From contig NZ_RCZB01000002.1 of NCBI RefSeq assembly GCF_006438785.1, forward strand, positions 372,001 to 436,000: a DNA stretch of 64,000 nucleotides, written 5' to 3'. Position 1 is the stretch's first letter. Each line of letters begins with the position of its first letter. Positions 1 through 8,181 of this stretch are shown here, piece after piece. Made by a program: the position numbers and the translations under genes. This DNA is from Rhodanobacter glycinis (GTDB lineage Bacteria > Pseudomonadota > Gammaproteobacteria > Xanthomonadales > Rhodanobacteraceae). Under the pieces are notes generated by a model, which saw nothing but the letters and a program-made list of their open reading frames with translations, did no database searches and was not told the origin of the DNA.

Positions 1-1334
1 AGCGGCACGCCGAGCCAGCACACCGAGCGCGAACCGAAATGGCTGATTTCGCCGGTTTCGATGAGATGGTCGATGGCCTGCATGTCGGCCAGCAGCGGCT
101 TGGCATGGCGCAACACATATTCGGTGACGCCGCGTCCGTGCGCCCGTGGTGGCCGCAGGTTGTCGACATCATCGACAGAATAGGGGAAGGTCAGGTGCCC
201 GTTTTCCTCGTCGACCAGCGCAATATAGAAATTGCGGGCGTACAGCAGGCCGCTGATCACCTGGTGCATGGCCGCGTAGAACTTTTCCAGGCTCTCCGAG
301 TTATTCGCCAGTTCAGCGATGCGGAACAACGCCGCCTGCAGGCGTTCCCCGCGCTGGCGTTGCAGTACCTGCTGGCGCAGCACGCGATTGGCCTCGCGCA
401 GTGCCGCAGTGCGATCGGTTACCCGGCGGCCCAGCTCGATATGCGCTTCGCGTCGTTCCAGCGCGGTCTGCACATGCTGGGCCACATAGCTCAGCAACTC
501 CAGATCATGTCGCGAGTAATGGGTGTCGGCGCGATAGCTCTGCATCACGATTCCGCCGACCACGCGATCGCCGCGCAGCAGCGGTACGCCCAGCCAGTGT
601 TCGCAACTCGGGCCGATCGGCACAAAATGGTCGCCGAACTGCTGCTTCAACTCCTCGATCGAGCCCATCAGCGGCCGACCCTCCTGCAACAGGGTCCAGG
701 TCAGGCTGTGCAGCATGTCGTGCAACGGCACGCCCTGGTCAGGTGAGGGCGGGTCGGTATCGGCGATGTCGACGTAGTACGGGAAACGGACGGTGTCGGT
801 GGCCGCGTCGTACAGCACGATGTAGAAATTCTCTGCATACATCAGGCTGCTGACGATGGCATGCAGCGAGCGCATCATTTCGGGCATGTCGTGTTCGGCG
901 CCTGCCTGTTCGGCGATCGCGTACAGCGCACGCTGCAGGCGTTCGGCCAGGGCCAGGCGGGAGATGGCTTCGTAGAGCCGACTGATTTCGGCCAGCTGGC
1001 GCAGACGCGTATCGGCCAGCCGACCGAGCCAGTCCAGCCGGTCGCGCACGATCTCCGGCGGCGGCAGGTCGGCCCATTCAAGCGTCAACGTGCGCGGGCC
1101 TTGGGGGTCCTCGGCCAGATCGAGTTGTCCACCGATATGGCCGGCTTGCTCGTCCATGCGGCGCCAGCGAAGTCGGCCCTGGATGCCGAAGTTGACCAGC
1201 ATGAGCTCACAGATTTCCATCACGCTGGCGGCGTCGGGAGCTTCGAACAGCCGTTCGACCGCTTCGCGCAAGGCCGCAAGATCCCGAGCCACTGAAGGAG
1301 GCTGGGATGAACGGATCGTCGGTGTAGCGCTCAT
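1..1334 (-). CDS. GAF-domain signalling protein, N-terminal part (cut by window start)
   Basis: Reads leftwards from ATG at 1334 and is still open at base 1, so about 444 residues are visible. Two similar GAF modules can be seen: one with YAENFYIVLYD and HWLGVPLLRGDRVVGGIV, and a second with YARNFYIALVDEE and SVCWLGVPL at the cut edge. A helical stretch of about 70 residues (TDRTAALREANRVLRQQ) links them. The first ~100 residues are helical and unassigned. GAF repeats of this kind normally precede a GGDEF, EAL or histidine-kinase output domain, which would lie outside the window, so the output is unknown. The protein has no signal peptide and is probably cytoplasmic. The start was chosen as the first ATG giving a continuous frame; no strong ribosome site precedes it. 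Confidence 0.8.
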   Translation of the reverse strand, partial: MSATPTIRSSQPPSVARDLAALREAVERLFEAPDAASVMEICELMLVNFGIQGRLRWRRMDEQAGHIGGQLDLAEDPQGPRTLTLEWADLPPPEIVRDRLDWLGRLADTRLRQLAEISRLYEAISRLALAERLQRALYAIAEQAGAEHDMPEMMRSLHAIVSSLMYAENFYIVLYDAATDTVRFPYYVDIADTDPPSPDQGVPLHDMLHSLTWTLLQEGRPLMGSIEELKQQFGDHFVPIGPSCEHWLGVPLLRGDRVVGGIVMQSYRADTHYSRHDLELLSYVAQHVQTALERREAHIELGRRVTDRTAALREANRVLRQQVLQRQRGERLQAALFRIAELANNSESLEKFYAAMHQVISGLLYARNFYIALVDEENGHLTFPYSVDDVDNLRPPRAHGRGVTEYVLRHAKPLLADMQAIDHLIETGEISHFGSRSVCWLGVP

Positions 1335-1580
1335 TGGGGCTATGGTTGGTTCCGGGACGATCTGTCAGGTCAGCGTCAAATCCCTTTATATCGCGTAAGT
1401 TGGCCCTGTCGCCAGCATTGCGGCGGCGGGAACTGCGGGTGTCCCGGCCGGTCAAAGCTTGACACAAACCTATCCCATTCTGTGATTGGTTAGGGGTTTT
1501 CAGGGTGTTAGCAAAACGTAAAACGGGATATACTCAGCTCCGCCTATACCCCTATTGAAAGAGCCACCGATTCCAAGCTC
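1335..1580. other. Divergent intergenic region
   Basis: About 245 bases lie between the GAF protein and the barrel gene. A TTGACA hexamer is at 1459-1464 and a good -10-like TATACT at about 1528-1533, but neither has a convincing partner at 16-18 bases. I see no gene or RNA here. Confidence 0.4.
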
Positions 1581-2495
1581 ATGCGCCGCCTGTCCGCCCT
1601 GCTGATTTTGCTATTGCCGCTTGCCGCGGCCGGGCAGTCTGTGAGCGGCGACAGCGTCATGGCTGAGCGTCTGCTGGCGCAACCACCGGATCAGATGACC
1701 GAGGTGGAACCCGGCGTCATGGTGCCACTGTGGCGTGGTACCGATGGTCGTCTGCTGGCGCTCAAGGCTGATCGCAGCACCGGCGCCGACGCGCTGCGCA
1801 AGAATGCCCCGCTGTCGCTGCGCGTGGTCGATGCCGCCAGCGTGATGACAACCGGCCTGCAGTACGGGTTGGGCTCAGGGCTTTCGGCGCATGCCGAGAT
1901 CAGCGAACACTCCTCGTGGGTCAACAACCAGGGCTCGCGGATACTGGGTAGTGAAGTGGGTGCCACCTATGATGCCGGCCGTTACAGCCTTGGCTTGAGT
2001 GTGGGTGCCACCAGTACACCGAATAACAACAACGTGTTGCCGCGCGTGCTGCCGGGCGCCGCGCCGGGTATCGACGGGCTGTCCAGTTTCGACAGCAGCT
2101 CGCAATTCAATGCGCGCGGCCGGCTGGCCTTGGGCAACAAGAGTGGTATCGATCTGGGTGCCAGCGTCGGCCGCATCCACCTGCTGCCGGGCAACTTGCT
2201 TGGCATCAATGCGCTGGATCAGAAGGCGTTGAGTTTCGGGGTCGATCACGGCCCGTTGAGTGGCGTACTGATCGGTCGCACCATGCAACCGCAGGCCGGC
2301 ATTCCGGGCAACTTCAGTGCCGACAGGCGCTGGAACAGCATCGATCTCGGCGTGACCTGGCGCCTGCCGTGGCGTGGCTCGCTGAGCGTTGGCGCGCAGA
2401 ACCTGTGGTCGTCCGGTACACCCGCCAACACCCCGGTGGGTCCGGAACCGGATCAGTCACGTACACCGTACGTGCAGTACCACCAGGATCTCTGA
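1581..2495 (+). CDS. Predicted outer-membrane beta-barrel protein, function unknown
   Basis: 304 residues with a clear signal peptide (LLILLLPLAAAGQS, cleavage near residue 19). The mature part has alternating hydrophobic/polar strands rich in Gly, Ser and Asn (LGLSVGATSTPNNNN, SLSVGAQNLWSS), as in outer-membrane barrels. The last residues (QYHQDL) are not a classical aromatic C-terminus. I do not recognise the family beyond calling it an envelope barrel. It stands alone, divergent from the GAF protein, and is followed directly by a strong terminator, so it is probably monocistronic. Confidence 0.7.
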   Translation: MRRLSALLILLLPLAAAGQSVSGDSVMAERLLAQPPDQMTEVEPGVMVPLWRGTDGRLLALKADRSTGADALRKNAPLSLRVVDAASVMTTGLQYGLGSGLSAHAEISEHSSWVNNQGSRILGSEVGATYDAGRYSLGLSVGATSTPNNNNVLPRVLPGAAPGIDGLSSFDSSSQFNARGRLALGNKSGIDLGASVGRIHLLPGNLLGINALDQKALSFGVDHGPLSGVLIGRTMQPQAGIPGNFSADRRWNSIDLGVTWRLPWRGSLSVGAQNLWSSGTPANTPVGPEPDQSRTPYVQYHQDL

Positions 2496-2529
2496 CCCGC
2501 CGGCAGGAAACTTTCGGTTGAACTGTTGA

Positions 2530-2555
2530 CGCCGTCGCTGCCGCGACGGCGTTTT
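2530..2555 (+). terminator. Rho-independent terminator after the barrel gene
   Basis: Perfect 9-bp stem CGCCGTCGC / GCGACGGCG with a TGCC loop followed by TTTT, 35 bases past the stop at 2495. Confidence 0.85.
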
Positions 2556-2581
2556 GGTATGGGATGGCGGGCGGCCCGTGG

Positions 2582-3484
2582 TCAGTTCTGTTTGCGGACG
2601 CGCAGGTCGCCACTGAAGGTTTCGACATTGATCTTGCCGTGACCGTCGCCGAGGCGGACGTCCAGCGAGCTGCCGGGGCCGTGTTCGGGTTTCGTCGGTG
2701 TGCCGAAATCGCTGCGCAGGTCGCCGCTGAAACTGCTGGCGTGCAGACTGCCTGAGGTATTGGCGGGTAGCTGCAGCTGCACGTCGCCGCTCATGCTGTC
2801 GATAGCGAGCGTACCCTGGGGAATCAGGGCGCCCGTCAGTTGTACATCACCGGATACCGTGCTGAGCGCCAGTTTCTGCCACGGTCCGCCCGCGGCCTGG
2901 ATGCGGCCGGAAATGGTTTGCAGCTTCACGTCGCTGCCGAGCGAGGGCGCGAGGATCTCGCCGCTCACGGTTTGCAGGTCGGCCTGTTCGGCATGGCCAG
3001 CCAGTTCGATGCCACCGCTGACACTGTCCACTTTCAGCGATGGCGTGCGCGCGTTGATGCGCGCCTTGCCGCTGACGGTATTGACCTCGATGTTGCCGCC
3101 GGCCATGCCGTCGATGACCAGCGGTGCACTGATCACATCGACACTGAGCGAAGCCGCCTTGGGCACATGCAGTTCCAGCGTAGTCGGCGCCATCTTGCTG
3201 TCACCACCCCAGTTGAACCAGCCGGAACCGCCCAGCGGCTCGACCTTGATCGACAAGTCGCCATTGCTGCCGGTGATTACCAGCGGCTTGCTGCCGTCGC
3301 CGAGTCGGCCGCTGACCTGCACTTCGTTGCGGTCCCAGGCGATCACGTTCACCGTGCCGGCGATGTTGCTGATGCTGACATGGGCGGTTGCAGTGGCGTC
3401 GTGGCGCAACTGGATCGGCGTGTCGGCCAGAGCCTGGCCGATGCACAGACACAGCAGCAGCGGAAGGTAGCGGTTGGTTTTCAT
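2582..3484 (-). CDS. DUF4097-family secreted adhesin-like protein
   Basis: 300 residues. A signal peptide (YLPLLLCLCIGQALA) is followed by a right-handed beta-helix-like series of short repeats (NIAGTVNVIAWDRNEVQVSG, SVSGGIEL, TVSGEILAP, TISGRIQA, TVSGDVQLTG, SFSGDLR). The repeated [ST]-[VI]-SG-[DGE] motif is the hallmark of DUF4097/DUF4098 proteins, often called putative adhesins. ATG at 3484 was chosen over the ATG two codons upstream because AGGA lies six bases ahead of it. The gene is last in an apparent operon after the sigma factor and the membrane regulator; DUF4097 proteins are commonly linked to such pairs. Exported location is predicted; ligand and role are unknown. Confidence 0.8.
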   Translation of the reverse strand: MKTNRYLPLLLCLCIGQALADTPIQLRHDATATAHVSISNIAGTVNVIAWDRNEVQVSGRLGDGSKPLVITGSNGDLSIKVEPLGGSGWFNWGGDSKMAPTTLELHVPKAASLSVDVISAPLVIDGMAGGNIEVNTVSGKARINARTPSLKVDSVSGGIELAGHAEQADLQTVSGEILAPSLGSDVKLQTISGRIQAAGGPWQKLALSTVSGDVQLTGALIPQGTLAIDSMSGDVQLQLPANTSGSLHASSFSGDLRSDFGTPTKPEHGPGSSLDVRLGDGHGKINVETFSGDLRVRKQN

Positions 3485-3501
3485 GATCATTCCTGTGGGT
3501 A

Positions 3502-3957
3502 TCAACCGGCCTGATCGGTCAGTTGGCGCAATTGCGTCTGTTGCAGTTGGGTGCGGCTGAGCAGGCGCTGCAAGGCCGCTGAATCGGGCGCCTGCTGGAT
3601 CGCCAGCTGCAGTTCCATGCGTGCGGCATCCAGCTCGATCGCGGCACCGGCCAGACGCGGGTCGGCCGGTTTCCAGCCAGCGGAGGATGAAGCGACGCCA
3701 GCCATCGATCGGGTCGCCGGTGCCTGCAGCCGATGCCAGCCGATGCCACCGACCAGCAGCAACGATGCCGCGAGACCAGCGGCAACCAGCCAGCGTTGGC
3801 GGTGCCTCGGTTGATGGAGTGGTGTCGGCGGCATTGCCGGCGCACGGGCCAATGTGGTGTCGTCCAGTGCGGCATCGATCGAAACCCACAGGTCGCGCTG
3901 CGGCGTGAGCGGCTGGCGCAGGTCGCGCAATTGGCGGCGCCATTCGAATTCGTTCAT
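3502..3957 (-). CDS. Single-pass membrane protein, probable anti-sigma factor
   Basis: 151 residues. There is a short cytoplasmic N-terminus (RRQLRDLRQPLTPQRDLW), one transmembrane helix near residues 55-75 (WLVAAGLAASLLLVGGIGW) and a helical, Gln/Leu-rich C-terminal part (LQRLLSRTQLQQTQLRQL). The size, topology and ATGA overlap with the upstream ECF sigma gene make it the likely anti-sigma factor, although no zinc-binding HxxxCxxC motif is visible. The downstream DUF4097 gene begins 17 bases further on. The functional call rests mainly on context. Confidence 0.65.
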   Translation of the reverse strand: MNEFEWRRQLRDLRQPLTPQRDLWVSIDAALDDTTLARAPAMPPTPLHQPRHRQRWLVAAGLAASLLLVGGIGWHRLQAPATRSMAGVASSSAGWKPADPRLAGAAIELDAARMELQLAIQQAPDSAALQRLLSRTQLQQTQLRQLTDQAG

Positions 3958-4499
3958 GACTTTTCTCCCAAAACCTTGCGCAACAGACCACGTGCGCGAT
4001 GCAGTTGCGCTTTCGATGTGCCGACCGCCATGCCAAGCTCGCCGCCGATCTCCTCGTGTCGCCAGCCCTCGATATCGTGCAATACCAGCACGGCGCGGGC
4101 GCGCGGCGGCAGCAGGCCGATCGCGCGTTCCAGTTCCTCGCGCTCGGCGGCGCAAAACGGAGTTGCGCCGGTGTCCGGCAGGTGATCGTCGTCGAGCATG
4201 CTGACGGGGTCGGCGCCGCGGGCGCGGATATCCATCAGCGCCACGTTCACCGCGAGCCGGTACAGCCAGGTGCCGAACGCGCTCTCATGGCGGAAGCCGG
4301 GCAGTTTCTGCCAGGCGCGGATGAAGGCGTCCTGGGTGAGGTCTTCGGCGCGTGCGTGGTCGTAGCCGGCGAGACGGTATACCGCGCCATGCACGCGGCC
4401 GACGTGCAGCCGGTAGAGCCGCTGGAATGCATGACGATCACCGGCAGCTGCGGCGCGCACGTCATCGGTGTCGGTGGCTCCCGTTGAGGCAGGCGACAT
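3954..4499 (-). CDS. ECF-subfamily RNA polymerase sigma factor
   Basis: 181 residues. Region 2 is clear (residues ~15-85, with YDHARAEDLTQDAFIRAWQK and FGTWLYRLAVNVALMDIR). Region 4 follows (GLLPPRARAVLVLHDIEGW, then an HTH ending RGLLRKVLGEKS). It directs RNA polymerase to a small stress regulon; none of its target promoters was recognised in the window. The start at 4499 has GGAAG just upstream. Longer in-frame extensions run back into pckG and are not supported. It overlaps the next gene by ATGA, so translation is probably coupled to the putative anti-sigma protein. Confidence 0.88.
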   Translation of the reverse strand: MSPASTGATDTDDVRAAAAGDRHAFQRLYRLHVGRVHGAVYRLAGYDHARAEDLTQDAFIRAWQKLPGFRHESAFGTWLYRLAVNVALMDIRARGADPVSMLDDDHLPDTGATPFCAAEREELERAIGLLPPRARAVLVLHDIEGWRHEEIGGELGMAVGTSKAQLHRARGLLRKVLGEKS

Positions 4500-4638
4500 G
4501 GAGCTTCCAATGGCAGGGCAGGCGGCGATCATCTTGCCAGCTTGGATGCGCTGTCGTGCGAAAGGGTTTGAATCACTACCGTGCCACAGCGTCAACGACA
4601 TCCCGGAAGGAATGGTGAACCGTCCGGGATACGATCGG

Positions 4639-6426
4639 TCAGTGCGCGGTGGCTTCCTGACGTGGCTGGGCGTCGTCAGCTGCATCCAGTGCCCTGGCCA
4701 CGCGTTGCTGCTCTTCGCGCAGGCGCTCCGGCAGATGTGGCACGAAGGTTTGCAGATACTCGCCGATGGCAGCCAGTTCGGCCTGCCAGCCGGCGTTGTC
4801 CACGTCGAGCAATGCATCGAGCTGTGCGGGATCGAGCCTGAGTCCGTCGACCTTGAGTTCACCATCGCCCGGGAGGATGCCGATCGGGGTTTCGACGCCA
4901 TCGACGCGATCCTCGACGCGGTTGATCATCCACTCCAGCACGCGCAGGTTGTCGCCGAAACCCGGCCACAGGAACTTGCCGTTGGCGCCCTTGCGGAACC
5001 AGTTGACGTGGAACACCTTCGGCAGCTTCGCGCCGGGCTGGTCGAACGACAGCCAGTGTGCGAAATAGTCGCCATAGTGATAGCCGCAGAACGGTTTCAT
5101 CGCCATCGAGTCGCGGCGTAGTACACCGACCGTGCCGGTGGCGGCGGCAGTGGTTTCCGAGCCCATCGCGGCACCCATCAGCACACCGTGGGTCCAGTCG
5201 CGCGCCTCCATCACCAGCGGCAGAAGTGACGGGCGACGGCCGCCGAACACGATCGCGCTGATCGGCACGCCTTGGGCTGCCTCAGCCATCTCCGACCAGG
5301 TCGGACACTGCTTCGCGCTGACCGTGAAACGCGAGTTCGGGTGCGCGGCGGGACCATTGGCCGGGTCAAAGGGACGCCCCTGCCAGTCGATGGCCGGCGT
5401 GCCGGGCAGGCCTTCCCACCACGGCTGGTTATCGGCGGTGACTGCGACATTGGTGAAAATGGTGTCGTGCGAGATGCTGGTCAACGCATTGTGATTGGTG
5501 CTGCCGCTGGTGCCCGGGGCCACGCCGAAGAAACCAGCCTCCGGATTGATTGCGTACAGCCGCCCATCCGCGCCGGGACGCATCCAGCAGATATCGTCGC
5601 CGATCGTCCACACCTTCCAGCCATCGCGCAGATAGCCTTCCGGCGGGATCAGCATCGACAGGTTGGTCTTGCCGCAGGCGGAGGGGAACGCGGCGGCGAT
5701 GTAATGCGTCTCGCCCTGCGGGTTCTCGATGCCGACGATCAGCATGTGCTCGGCCAGCCAGCCTTCGCTGCGTGCCTGATGACTGGCGATGCGCAGCGCA
5801 TGACATTTCTTGCCCAGCAGCGCATTGCCGCCATAGCCGGAACCGTACGACTTGATCGACAGTTCGGCCGGAAAGTGCATGATGAAACGACGCTCGGGAT
5901 CAAGTTCGCCGGTGGAATGCAGCCCCTTGATGAACGTGCCTTCACGCTCGATCCGTGCCTGCGCCGCAGCGCCCATGCGGGTCATGATCCTCATGTTGGC
6001 GACCACGTACGGGCTGTCGGTGATCTCCACCCCGCAACGCGCCAGCGGTGAGTCGATCGGTCCCATGCAGTACGGAATCACGTACATGGTGCGGCCAACC
6101 ATGCAGCCATCGAACAGTGCATCGATCTTCGCGTGCGCTTCGGCCGGTGCCATCCAGTGGTTGTTCGGGCCGGCGTCCTGTTCGTCGGGATGACAGACGA
6201 AGGTCAGGTGCTCGACACGCGCGACGTCGGAAGGATTGGAGCGGTGCAGATAGCAGCCCGGATGGGTCTGCTGGTTCAGCTCGATCAGGGTGCCGGTCTG
6301 CAGCATCTGCTGTACCAGCGCCTGGTATTCGGCATCCGAGCCATCGCACCAGTGAATCCGGGCGGGACGCGTCAGCGCCGCCACTTCGTTTACCCAATGC
6401 TCGAGCGCTTCCAGCTTGCTGGCCAT
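4639..6426 (-). CDS. pckG: Phosphoenolpyruvate carboxykinase (GTP)
   Basis: 595 residues, full length for the GTP-dependent family. It converts oxaloacetate plus GTP to phosphoenolpyruvate, CO2 and GDP, the entry step of gluconeogenesis. The catalytic P-loop with its hyper-reactive cysteine is visible (FPSACGKTNLSMLIP, about residue 275). So are the lid/nucleotide region (FGGRRPSLLPLVMEARDW) and the C-terminal FWPGFGDNLRVLEWM. GAGGG precedes the ATG by five bases. Divergence from the ATP-dependent pckA type is clear. It is transcribed alone, with a perfect TTGCAAG-N4-CTTGCAA palindrome about 60 bases upstream of the start. Confidence 0.96.
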   Translation of the reverse strand: MASKLEALEHWVNEVAALTRPARIHWCDGSDAEYQALVQQMLQTGTLIELNQQTHPGCYLHRSNPSDVARVEHLTFVCHPDEQDAGPNNHWMAPAEAHAKIDALFDGCMVGRTMYVIPYCMGPIDSPLARCGVEITDSPYVVANMRIMTRMGAAAQARIEREGTFIKGLHSTGELDPERRFIMHFPAELSIKSYGSGYGGNALLGKKCHALRIASHQARSEGWLAEHMLIVGIENPQGETHYIAAAFPSACGKTNLSMLIPPEGYLRDGWKVWTIGDDICWMRPGADGRLYAINPEAGFFGVAPGTSGSTNHNALTSISHDTIFTNVAVTADNQPWWEGLPGTPAIDWQGRPFDPANGPAAHPNSRFTVSAKQCPTWSEMAEAAQGVPISAIVFGGRRPSLLPLVMEARDWTHGVLMGAAMGSETTAAATGTVGVLRRDSMAMKPFCGYHYGDYFAHWLSFDQPGAKLPKVFHVNWFRKGANGKFLWPGFGDNLRVLEWMINRVEDRVDGVETPIGILPGDGELKVDGLRLDPAQLDALLDVDNAGWQAELAAIGEYLQTFVPHLPERLREEQQRVARALDAADDAQPRQEATAH

Positions 6427-6486
6427 CGTGTCCCTCTAAGGTTTTCAGAAAAATTGATCTGAAACGGTAGTTTGCGTGCACTGGTA

Positions 6487-6504
6487 TTGCAAGGTTTCTT
6501 GCAA
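6487..6504. promoter_or_regulatory. Perfect palindrome upstream of pckG, candidate operator
   Basis: TTGCAAG-GTTT-CTTGCAA is a 7-bp perfect inverted repeat in the pckG promoter region. It has no T-run, so it is not a terminator. It could bind a dimeric regulator of gluconeogenesis; which one is unknown. Confidence 0.45.
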
Positions 6505-6505
6505 C

Positions 6506-6528
6506 AAAAACGGCGCCAGATGGCGCCG
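6506..6528 (-). terminator. Rho-independent terminator of the TetR gene
   Basis: On the minus strand, CGGCGCCA-TC-TGGCGCCG is followed by TTTTTG, 22 bases after the tetR-family stop. Confidence 0.8.
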
Positions 6529-6550
6529 TAGGGGATATCTGCTAAGTGCG

Positions 6551-7129
6551 TCAGGCCGGAATCAGGGTCGCGATCATGTGCTCCACGTAGGCCTCGAATT
6601 CCTCGTGGTTGATCCGCGGCAGGCCCAGCGTGAAGTTCAGCTGCAGGAAACCCACGTAGGCCGCGTAGGTCAGCCGTGCCCGGTTCAACGCCTGCGGCGG
6701 CGGCAAGCCGGCTTCGCGGTAGGCTGTAGTCAGAAATTCCATCCGTCGCTGCGATACGCGTGCCATCACGGGCACGACCTGGGGATGATCCAGTGCCTTG
6801 AGCAGCGAGGCATACACGCGATGTGGCTGCAACTCATGCGCTACCCGGCGGAACAGTTCGGGCAGGCGTTTGCGCGGATCGGCAATCTGCTCAATCTGGC
6901 TGATGATCTCGCGCTCGCCGTATTGCTCCCAACGCTCCAGCGCCGCATTCAGAAGGGCTTCGCGGGTACGGAAATGCCAGTAGAAGCTGCCCTTGGTCAC
7001 GCCAAGCTGGCGTGCCAGTGCCTCCACAGCCAAGGCGCCGACACCTTGTTCGGCAATCAGATGGAGGGCGGCAAGTTCCCAATCTTCGGCGGACAGGCGG
7101 GTGCGTTCTGGCTTGCTACTGACATTCAT
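6551..7129 (-). CDS. TetR/AcrR-family transcriptional regulator
   Basis: 192 residues. The N-terminal HTH is typical (residues ~10-55: AALHLIAEQGVGALAVEALA, then LGVTKGSFYWHFRTREALL). The C-terminal ligand-binding domain is all-helical. It stands divergent to an alpha/beta hydrolase - fadE - DUF4442 set, so it probably represses lipid or acyl-CoA catabolism genes and responds to an acyl ligand; that role is inferred from neighbours. ATG 7129 was chosen because the HTH begins just after it and the palindrome GTATGG-TAG-CCATAC lies immediately upstream, which fits autoregulation. Upstream in-frame residues would run through that operator. Confidence 0.88.
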   Translation of the reverse strand: MNVSSKPERTRLSAEDWELAALHLIAEQGVGALAVEALARQLGVTKGSFYWHFRTREALLNAALERWEQYGEREIISQIEQIADPRKRLPELFRRVAHELQPHRVYASLLKALDHPQVVPVMARVSQRRMEFLTTAYREAGLPPPQALNRARLTYAAYVGFLQLNFTLGLPRINHEEFEAYVEHMIATLIPA

Positions 7130-7133
7130 GTGC

Positions 7134-7148
7134 GTATGGTAGCCATAC
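7134..7148. promoter_or_regulatory. Candidate TetR operator 1
   Basis: GTATGG-TAG-CCATAC, a 6-bp inverted repeat starting five bases ahead of the TetR start codon. The same half-sites recur at 7240-7257. Confidence 0.6.
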
Positions 7149-7239
7149 CTCGCGTATTTGTAATGTGGTCGCCCGACGGATGCATCGGCTGCTTGCACCG
7201 GTATCGGCAGGGGCGGTTGACGACACTCGTGGAGGCAAT

Positions 7240-7263
7240 CCATACTCATCCGTATGGTATACG
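7240..7263. promoter_or_regulatory. Candidate TetR operator 2 over the hydrolase start
   Basis: CCATAC-N6-GTATGG at 7240-7257, overlapped by CGTAT-GGT-ATACG at 7251-7263. The ATG of the hydrolase (7254) lies inside it. Confidence 0.5.
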
Positions 7264-8168
7264 ATATCCACGCGCCGCCGGCCATCAGCCGGTTCCCCGT
7301 CGCCGATCTGGGTCTGGCGGTAGAGACACGCAATCCGGACGGCAGTCCGACGCTCCTGTTCGCGCACGGTTTCGGTCAAACCCGAGGGGCCTGGAACGGT
7401 GCCGCCTCCGCGCTGGCGGACGCAGGATGCCGCTGCGTCACGTACGACACCCGCGGTCATGGCGAAAGTGATCGTGTGGCTGGCGGCGCGGATTCTGGAG
7501 GTGGGTACCACATGGATCAGTTCGCCGACGATTTGCTGCGACTGGCGGAAGCGCAGCCGCAGCCACCGATCCTGGTCGGCGCCTCGATGGGCGGCCTGCT
7601 GGGCATCGTGCTTGCCGGCGAAATGCGGCCTGTACCGTTCCGCGCGCTGGTGCTGGTCGACATCACGCCGCGCTGGGAAACCGCCGGGGTGGAACGCATT
7701 CTCGCGTTCATGCAGGCACATCCGGACGGCTTCGCGAATTACGCCGATGCGGCCGAACAGATCGCCGCGTATCTGCCGCAGCGGCGCGAGCGCAAGAGCG
7801 AGGAGCAACTGCGTCCGCTGCTGCGCGAAGGTGCGGATGGCCGGCTACGCTGGCACTGGGACCCGGCGCTGCTGGCCGGTGGCGTGGTGCAGGAAAGCGA
7901 GCGTTACCAGCCGCGCCTGCAGGCAGCTGCGGCAAAGATCGACCTCCCCGTGCTGCTGCTGTCCGGTGCCCGCAGTGACGTGGTGTCGCGCGCCACCGTC
8001 GACGAATTCATGCAATTGGTGCCGCATGCGCAGCATGTGGAACTGTCGCACGCCACGCACATGGTGGCGGGCGACGCGAATGATGCATTCATGCGCGAAG
8101 TCGTCCGTTTCGTGCAAAGTCTGGATCCATCCGCCGACCGGCGACATGCCGGCGCGGCCCAACCGTGA
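7254..8168 (+). CDS. Alpha/beta-fold hydrolase
   Basis: 304 residues. It has an oxyanion region (FAHGFGQT), the nucleophile elbow GASMGG (Ser near residue 110), an acid residue in LLLSGARSDVVS and the catalytic His in LSHATHMV, so the triad is complete. It probably hydrolyses an ester or thioester; the substrate is unknown, but linkage to fadE suggests an acyl substrate. The start is uncertain: ATG 7254 has no close ribosome site (GGAGG is 18 bases away at 7231-7235) and sits inside a candidate operator, so leaderless initiation is possible. The gene is followed after 13 bases by fadE, pointing to one transcript. Confidence 0.85.
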   Translation: MVYDIHAPPAISRFPVADLGLAVETRNPDGSPTLLFAHGFGQTRGAWNGAASALADAGCRCVTYDTRGHGESDRVAGGADSGGGYHMDQFADDLLRLAEAQPQPPILVGASMGGLLGIVLAGEMRPVPFRALVLVDITPRWETAGVERILAFMQAHPDGFANYADAAEQIAAYLPQRRERKSEEQLRPLLREGADGRLRWHWDPALLAGGVVQESERYQPRLQAAAAKIDLPVLLLSGARSDVVSRATVDEFMQLVPHAQHVELSHATHMVAGDANDAFMREVVRFVQSLDPSADRRHAGAAQP

Positions 8169-8181
8169 TGAGGTGTTCGTG

